Made by a program: the position numbers and the translations under genes. Source: Artocarpus heterophyllus (lineage: Eukaryota > Streptophyta > Magnoliopsida > Rosales > Moraceae). Taken from it: a stretch of DNA of 64,000 nucleotides. Below the pieces are notes generated by a model that was given only the letters and a program-made list of their open reading frames with translations, did not search any database and had not been told where the DNA came from. This document shows, piece after piece, positions 56,150 through 64,000 of this stretch. The number at the start of each line of letters is the position of its first letter. Within the stretch, counting starts at the first letter, position 1. The stretch lies in contig CM046341.1 in the NCBI GenBank assembly GCA_025403435.1, positions 1,516,802 to 1,580,801 on the forward strand, given 5' to 3'.

Positions 56150-57438
56150 AAAAGAGTTATAATTCAGCTCCTGATTAAGCTGAAGAAAATTAGTTACCTT
56201 GGAACAAATTAATCTTATAAATTGTAACCAATTTCCGTTTCTAACCTATCTTTGTGTATGTCACTTCCCATTGTTTACAGGAGAGGGCTCTCTCTCTCCC
56301 TTGTTGAAAGGATTCTTCATTGAAAAAAGAAAACACACTGCCAAACCGGCACAATCACCATCAAAGATTGCCGCATTCAGACCAATCTCTTTCACATGAT
56401 TAATGGCCAGCCTCAAAGTAGCGGTCTCTCCCACTTCAGCATTCGCAAAGAAACCTTGTGCAGAAATGATCCACTCAGCAGCACCTAAATAGTTCCTTGC
56501 AACAGCCACCACCACCAAGCATATCATCACGGAAAAGCCACATGATCACAGTTGATCTTCTACCACGCAAAAGGACTTGATCACCTTCCGAGAGTCTTGA
56601 GGGAGACCACTCTATTGATGTCGAACACAATTCCCTAGGCAAAAAGCTCATTTAGAACATGCCAAACAAAACCACAGAGGATGGAGATAGTAGTAAAAAC
56701 TAAGCTCAGACCTGAACATGAGCACCATAGTCCAACAGAGCACCAGAGAGGATAATGGTATTGACTTAGTATGCAACTGCCCCGCATAGAGAATCACAGA
56801 TGACCAAATAGATGGGCAACAGAGCATAATCTTCTTGAAAGTTAAAAGAGAACATTTCAAACCTCCATAGATGGGCAACAGAGCATAATCTTCATGGAAG
56901 TTAATAGAGAACATTTCAAACCTCCACTCTGCAGTAGAGGGTTCATGCCCATTGCACATTGGAAAGGCCAAACAGGAGGAGTTCAACATGATGCAGGAAT
57001 TTGTAATTGTTGCAGCAAAAAAAAAAAAGAAAATCCAAGCTGTAGTAGTAGAATGTTGGGTTACGTAATCCTCTAATGTTTTACAAAAATAAGCATACTT
57101 TGGCAGCCAAAAGTTGCTACGTTATGTTGTGCCAAACGTGCTCCCTTAGATTTGTTGACTAACATGTGAAAACAAGTTCAAATTCTAGCATGAAAGAACC
57201 TCCAAAAACCTCCAAGAACTTATCATTTCTGGTGATTTTCCCCAGAGATGTTTCTCTCTCACAGATTACTCTAATTCTTATGGACTAGGAAGATTATTCT
57301 TGAACCAACCCCAAAAAAAGAGAACTCTAATCTATTTAACTGTTTTAATGACTTATTGAAACACCATTCTGAAAAAGACTAGATTTCCCTGCAACCAACT
57401 AACTAATCCGTGATAACATCTAAATGGTGATCTAGTAC
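56150..57438. repeat. Inverted duplication arm 2, with empty copia C site
   Basis: Reverse complement of 36,269-37,197 and 30,530-30,930. At about 57,140-57,170 the two halves join with a single AGCAC (GTGCT on the plus strand), the unoccupied target of copia C. A 59-bp tandem duplication (56,808-56,866 and 56,867-56,925) is unique to this arm. Confidence 0.9.
56261..56530 (-). pseudogene. RNase H-like fragment in arm 2
   Basis: Mirror of the fragment at 36,765-37,085: CLVVVAVARNYLGAAEW, AEVGETATLRLAINHVKEIG, AAIFDGDCAGLAVC. The two arms differ at a few residues, and neither has the rest of the domain. Confidence 0.6.
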
Positions 57439-58079
57439 TCCTTTTAGTACAGTTTCTTTTTTCCCAAATTAACAAAAAGATTCCAAGTTGTATTAAAATT
57501 AATGAAGTTGGAAATAAACAAATTCAAGGCCATTATTTGAGTGGCATCAAGTACAAATCGGCAAAAGCAAAGACAAAATACTGAAAAGAGAGAGTGACAG
57601 AGAGAGGTTAAAGTTTCTACTTCCTTTTTCTGCTTCTCAAAGCTTACTCTTAACTTTAACTGTGCATCTTTTTTCAGAACAACAAGAAAAGAAAGTATAG
57701 TGGTGTGGGCTGTTGGAAAGCTCTAAGTTCTTGACAGCACGCCTTAATGGAAAAAACTATAGGGGTGGGGAATGGCTCTTCTGTTCTTCTAATTGTGGAA
57801 GTGAAAAGAGCAAAGCTTAGAACTTTGCTCTTGAGTGAGAAAGTAAATAATCGCTATCTATTCTTTTGATTCCAGTGGTGTATATGGTGATATTGGTTAG
57901 TTAGGGAAATGAATGATAACTTATGTGATTAATCATAGTTATTGTGAGAAAAAAGTGAGTTGAACATTATTTAATATTGTCTGGTTCATTATTTTGAAGT
58001 GACTAAACATATAGGTTAATAGCTTACTGTAATTAAGTGCCTAAATGAAAGTGTGAAAAGTGCATCGAGTAGCGAAATT
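57439..58079. other. No gene seen
   Basis: AT-rich sequence between the inverted arm and the repeat block; no recognisable ORF or element. Confidence 0.5.
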
Positions 58080-58879
58080 CCATTTTGCTACTCATGAGCT
58101 CTTCCATAGTTCTTTCCGTGGCATGCTGTCAAGAGCCAAGTTTGGCAAGACTTAGAGGAAACACCACCAGTCCACACCTACAATGTATACTTCCCAGGTG
58201 CAAAACCACCCCTTTGGTGTGTGTACGTGAAAAACTTACCGGATTCGATACTTCCCTGATTAAGGCTGAGGCTTTGTTGACTGACTGAGGAAGGACCTTC
58301 TCATAACTTCTCTGATTGTCTTTGCCCCTTGCCTAGGGGACCAAGTTGCTTGTTGAACTCCCAAAAAAAAAAAAAAAAGAGAAGGAGAAGAAGAAGAAGT
58401 GAAGAGGAAGAAGAAGATACTCCCTGGTTCTGTAATGAAATCTGCAGGCTAAGACTTGTGGGATTGCTACAATCGATCGTTGATCACCTTCAAATTTGTG
58501 CATTAGTTGATAGCCTTGTAAAATCGATCATAAGCATGATCGATTGCTGCAAGCAATCTAGTTCGTTTTGTGAAGATGTTTTCGTGTCTGGAGTTGGCAT
58601 GTCTTTGGTGTGTAGCACTTCTTTGCACATGTGATGTAATCCCGAGTATGAGATTCTGAAGCTAAATCTCCTTGATCACAAGTAATAGATGCTTTAAAGG
58701 CACTCTGAAATTAAATATAAGGCAGACTCTTCAATTACAAGTAGTTGACACTATGAAGCTGCACTCGATTGCAAGCATGTTCGATTGAATATTCCTAAGC
58801 AATCTGCAGGTCTTGACCAAAAGCATGATCGACTCCGAAGTTGTTCTGCACCAAAAGTCAAAAGCGTGATAAAACTCCT
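58080..58879. repeat. Divergent copy of hairpin/GAAGAAG repeat block
   Basis: Contains the third copy of the ~330-bp block (58,290-58,600), with a long GAAGAAGAAG tract, and further hairpin motifs. The strongest is 58,522-58,545: arms AATCGATCA and TGATCGATT around the loop TAAGCA, a perfect 9-bp stem. Confidence 0.65.
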
Positions 58880-60548
58880 GAAGCTAAAACTCCTTGATCA
58901 CAAGGCATGATCAACTCGAAAGCTGGCTGCAAGAAATCCAAGAGCGTGTTTGTTCTGGGAAGCACGTATCTGATCTGGTTTGAGCATGTTGCTGGTATAT
59001 CTGTAAGCACTTGATGATATCCATGGCGTCTTCCACTAATACACCAACAATTGTTTATTTAGGAAAAAAGGGGAAGAATTAAAATATCAATGAAAACATG
59101 TAATACACGGGAGAACAATATCAAAGAATTTAGAACAGTAACAAGAGAGTACAAGTCTTATGGATAGAAAAACAACTAAAGATAAATAAAACATCATAAA
59201 TCAGGATAAAAGAGAAGAAAAATGACCACATATTAATGTACACTAAAAACAAATAACACCCCTAAGAAATGAAGAACGCATCCTTTATGAGAATTGAATT
59301 TATACAAGAATTACAATTGGTTATGCTCTTTTAATTTTTTAGGGAAAAAGATATTCCATGCTATTAACTACAAAAACGTTGAATATAACAAAATAAAGAA
59401 GGCAGTAAAAACATATAAATGAAAAAAAAAACCATAAAAAACGTTATGGCAAAAAGATAACATGACTAAATACAACAACAATTGTTTTCATTTGAAAAAG
59501 GAAAGGTAACAACAATGAAAACACTCTCATGTACCCTAAAAAACCATATCAATAAAGTACATTAAAGAATTAGATCTGTAACAATAAAATGTTAATTCTT
59601 AGCATGCAGTGCAAATATTTAAAAGATGAAGAAATGTGTTAACATCTACGTGTAAAGTTGGAGAAACATGTTATGATACTTGTTACAATAAAGATATTAG
59701 AAACAAAATAGCAAAAACAATAAGAATATAAGCATTATAAGAAAATGACAAAAACAATAAAAGCGTTCTAATATAGCAATCAACATGTTACATTAGTACA
59801 AGAATCAAAGAACATATATATAACAATATAGAAGGGGAAAAATCTTACAATAAAGCCATCTTCATAACAGTCTTTGTCTTCTTGGTCATAAGCATGATCA
59901 ACTCCAAAAGCTAAGGTCCAATTTGTCATAATAGTCCTTGATCATAAGCATGATCAACTCCAAATGCTAAGGTCCAGAAAGTTAAGGTTGTTCGAAGGCA
60001 TTGTTGGCTCAAACTCTTTTGTTCTTCTCTTCTGATTGTCTTTCTTCACCCCTCGCCTAGGGGACCAAGTCATGTTTTTAACTCCCCACCACCCAAATTA
60101 AAAAAAAAAAAAAAAATGAGGAGAAGGCAAAGAAGAAGAAGATAATCCCTGGTTCTGTGAAGAAATGTGCAGACTAAAACTTGCTGGATTGCTAGGATAG
60201 ATCATTGATCATCTTCAAAGCTATGATGCTAACAGTCCTCGATCAGAAGTGTGATAAAATCGATCATAAGCATGATCAATGCTCGAAGGCTGTGCTTCTC
60301 AATCATATATAATTCATATTATAAACTCGGAAGCAATTTTGAAGCTAACCGTGTGTGGCACTTCTTTGTAGATGTGATGCTATCATGTCGTGTCGCACTG
60401 ATTCATACAATAGCATTTGTTTTTATTAGAAAAAAACAAAAGTGAAATAGCAACAAAAACATATATACATGGCACAAACAAATCACCACATTAAAGAATT
60501 TAGATTAGTAACAATTCTTACGTACAATATAAATTAAAGATGAAGAAA

Positions 60549-60592
<44 letters not shown>

Positions 60593-63500
60593 TAGAAGAA
60601 ATTTTTAAAAAAAAAAAAACTTAATGTATATGGAAAACGAATAACATCTGTTATGTAAATTAAATTTATATAAAATAAAACATGTTAATATGTCAATTAC
60701 ATTACAAACATTAAGAACAGTGAAAACATAAGAAATAAAAAGACGCTCTAAAAGCTTAATAAAATAATACGTTACAATACAACAACATTATAACACCAGA
60801 TTCCATCACTAAAATGTAATAATATTGTTACAGTGAAGAGAAAAAAAAATAAACTTACAATAATAAGTGATGGACTCAGAAGTTGGTTGCATATCCTTGA
60901 TCACAAGTATGATCAACTCCAAAGCTGCTCTTCCTTGATCAGAAGCGGGATCAACTCCGAATCAAAAACTAAAACTCTTCCACCACAAGCATGGTGGACT
61001 CCGAAGCCGTGTATACTAAAACTCATCAGTCACAAGCATGTCCAAAGCAATCAGCACTCTTTTATAGTCTCTCCTCTCCAAGCTGATCAACTACGAAAGC
61101 TTTTTGCTGTTGTCGTACAAATTCGTTGTTAAAACATAGTCAAGTAATAATGGAATGCACAGAAAACTAGAATTAACATATATACTGTAAATACAACAAC
61201 GATGAAAACATGATTAGTGTTGAATACAAAAAAGAGCATGAAGTGGTACTAGAGAATACAATTAGTGTATCACAAAATAATAACTCGACTATATATAATA
61301 TTGCATATTGCTAAGGTATAATAATACACAGATATCAATCAAGAAATAAAACACAAGTTATGCAATGAGTAAAAAGTAATCTGGAATGACTTGTTACAAT
61401 AAAAACATTATGATAAATGATAAAAAGAAGTAAGCTATTGTAATAAAACATTTATTTTTCATAGACAGAAAAACTTACAGTAATGCATCTTCGTTCCAGG
61501 ACCAGACATGTAGAGAAGAGAAAAGAAAGTGGATGAATGCTAAGCGGCCTATTTATATAGAAAATATTCTCATGTCCCCTAAAAAACCATATCAATAAAG
61601 TACATTAAAGAATTAAATCTGTAACAATAAAATGTTAATTCTTAGCATGCAGCGCATGTATTTAAAAGATGAAGAAATGTGTTAGCATCTACCTGCAAAG
61701 TTGGAGAAACATGTTATGATACTTTTTACAATAAAGACATTAGAAACAAAATATCAAAAACAATAAGAACATAAGCATTATAAGAAAATGACAAAACAAT
61801 AAAAACATCATAATAAAGCAGTCAACATGTTACAACATGTTACATTAGTATAAGAATTAAAGAACATATATATACAGATATATATGTAATATAGAAGGGG
61901 AAAAAACTTACAATAAAGTCATCTTCATAATAGACTCTAAAACTGAATTTCCTTGATCACAAGCATGTTCAACTCCAAAAGCTAAGGTCATCAGTTGTAA
62001 TAGTCCTTGTCTCCTTGATCAAATCAACTCCAAAGCTAAGGTCCAATTTGTCATAAAGCTAGGGTCCTTTGTCATAAGCATGATCAACTTCGAAAGCCTA
62101 AGTCATCAGTCATAACAGTCTATAGTCCTTGATCAACTCCGAATCTCATCAGTCACAAGCATGTCTGAAGCAATCTACACTCCTTAATAGTGCCCTCTTC
62201 AAAGCTGATCAAATGAAGGCTTTTTGCTGTTGTAGTACAAGTTCATTTTGAAAATATAGTTAAGTAATAGCGGAATACGCAAAAAACTAGAAATAGCATA
62301 TATACAAGAACAGTGAGGACATAATTAGTATTGAATACACAAATAAAATAAAATAAAATAGTACAGTATAATTCAATTGGTATACTATAGAAAAATGACT
62401 TGACTATATACAGAAAAATAACTGTATATGATATAGCATATAACTAATGTCTAATGTACACGGATATAAATGAAACACAACTTAATAGGATGACAAAAAA
62501 TTAAAAACAATCTGGAATGACTTATTACAATAAAAACAGCATAAGAAATTACAAAAAGAAATTAGCTATTATAATAAAAACATATAGTTTCATATTCGAA
62601 AAAATAGATTAAAAAAAAAAACTTACTGTAATGCATCTTCATTCCATGACCAAACATGTGGAGAAGAGACGAGAGAGTGCATAAATGCTTAACGACCTAT
62701 TTATGACATGGAAAAAAAAAAAAGATATCCCAATCTTATTAGGAACTCCATTAATAATTATCTACAAGAGTTAAATAATTACATGCATGGATTGTTAATA
62801 TTTAGTTTTACATGGAACATCCAGTATTTTATAATAAATATGTACATATTTTTTTAAAGGATAAAAAATAATCAAATTAGAATTCACATAGAATTACTAT
62901 TTTCAAAATGCAAGATTATCCGACATTTTAGTCAAGGGTAGGATAATCATTTAAATTTCACATAAAATATTAGAATTATCATCTTTTCCTTCTAAATGAA
63001 GAATGAAAAATGAGGACATGGACATAATGCATGTTCAAAATTGAAAAATCGTATTGATTATCTTTTTTGATCAAAAGAATGGAAAGTTTTTAAGGCTAAA
63101 GAAGAAGATGCAAATTGCATAAATACAAGAATAAAAACAATTTAATGATATCAATTACAATAATAACATTAATAAGAGTAGAAAAACATAAATAAGCTTT
63201 TAGACAACATTCATTGCAAAAGATTACATAATTAAAATATAACAAAAATATTATTCCAGTGAGGGGAAAAAACATAAACTTACCAATGACAAGTGATGAT
63301 GGAGACTCTCACGTTGCACTAAATACAACTCTGAAGCAACCTGCAATCCCTCTATACACCCCTCTCCAACGCTGGTTATGAAGGCTTTTTGCTGGTAAAA
63401 ATAGATTACGCAAAAAACCACAATTAGCATATATATATATATATATATATATGATAAAGAACAATAACAATGCGTACATATTCGTATTGAATACACAGAA

Positions 63501-64000
63501 AAAAATAATAATCATAAAGTAGTACAATGCAATACAAGTATTTACCATAGAAAATACATTGAATATTTTTCTTTTCTTTTCTTTTCTTTATTTTTTTAAA
63601 GAACGTGGATCTTGAATAAATAAATTGGATCTTGATAAATTGGATCTTGATTAAGCTAAATTGGCAATAATAGGAATCCCAAACCAGCCCCATTTACAAA
63701 TTAAAAAGCAGAATTTTTTAAAGCGTAAATTTTTATTTTTTTTTTCTGAAGGAAAGCGTGTAATGATTTTTGTACACAGAAAACGAATAAAAAACATCTT
63801 ATATGAAAAATATAACTAATACGACACAAAAACAAAAAGAAGGAAGAAGAAAGAACAATCTTCGTATACAACATAACATATAAAATAAATAAATATAGTA
63901 CAACAGAATACAATGAGTATACCACAGAAAATAAATTAATTCAGTATTTTTTTTAAAAGAAAAGGAGGTGGAATTTGATTTAGCCAAATTGGCAATAACG
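58880..64000. repeat. 5-kb segmental duplication, copy B
   Basis: Direct copy of the segment at the window start, cut by the window end. It keeps some features better than copy A: the TATA box of the third unit reads TATATAAATA at 61,550-61,559, against an interrupted version at about 2,860-2,875. An AT/GT microsatellite at 60,549-60,592 is expanded. The two copies flank about 53 kb containing the OEP16-2 locus and the nested transposons, so the window may lie between two units of a larger tandem duplication. Confidence 0.85.

Overview
This is plant nuclear DNA: AT-rich, with small GT-AG introns, TATA-box promoters and a dense layer of LTR retrotransposons. Copia, Tekay-like, Tat-like and Athila-like Ty3/gypsy types are all recognisable from their proteins, primer-binding sites (PBS) and termini. 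The only recognisable host protein gene is a dicot-type OEP16-2 (plastid outer-envelope Tim17/22/23-family protein), so a eudicot is likely; I cannot name the species.

Layout. (a) 1-5,331 and 58,880-64,000 are two direct copies of one ~5.1-kb segment that runs off both window ends. On the minus strand it is built of repeated TATA / short exon / ~0.5-1 kb intron / repeat-rich exon units. Scattered in these exons is a small hairpin motif whose stem changes by compensatory pairs. (b) 7,881-30,099 is one OEP16-2 locus on the minus strand, with seven exons and a seed-type promoter (two CACGTGTC boxes and a CATGCA box). Its third intron has grown to about 20.8 kb through a copia element (8,823-13,908) and a second copia element (14,185-29,460). 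The second copia is itself split by an 8.2-kb Ty3/gypsy-type element (15,923-24,130). Two 1-nt gaps in exon 2, a weak GC splice donor and a Trp-to-Arg change suggest the locus is decaying. (c) 30,530-37,197 and 56,150-57,438 are an inverted duplication; the first copy holds a third copia (30,931-36,268) and the second preserves the empty site. (d) 38,389-55,335 is a four-level nest: a Tat-like gypsy fragment is split by a 2.3-kb solo LTR. That solo LTR is split by an Athila-like element with two PBS-like sites and two gag segments. The right LTR of the Athila element is split by a 2.9-kb solo LTR.

The most unusual object is the element at 15,923-24,130. Its ends are those of a Tekay-lineage gypsy element: a TGTGACACCC start, an iMet-type PBS, a polypurine tract, two ~1.97-kb LTRs differing at about three positions, and a GCTTT target-site duplication. 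It has no gag or pol. Its interior instead carries two intact, intronless ORFs. One is a basic four-cysteine protein laid out like the carlavirus cysteine-rich nucleic-acid-binding proteins. The other is a LOG-type (cytokinin-activating) phosphoribohydrolase homologue that keeps PGGxGTxxE but lacks the usual HQRKA-type segment. It would be a recently mobile, non-autonomous retrotransposon carrying a silencing-suppressor-like gene and a hormone-metabolism gene.

All boundaries were read by eye from terminal TG..CA, target-site duplications and repeat comparison. Divergence figures are eye counts.
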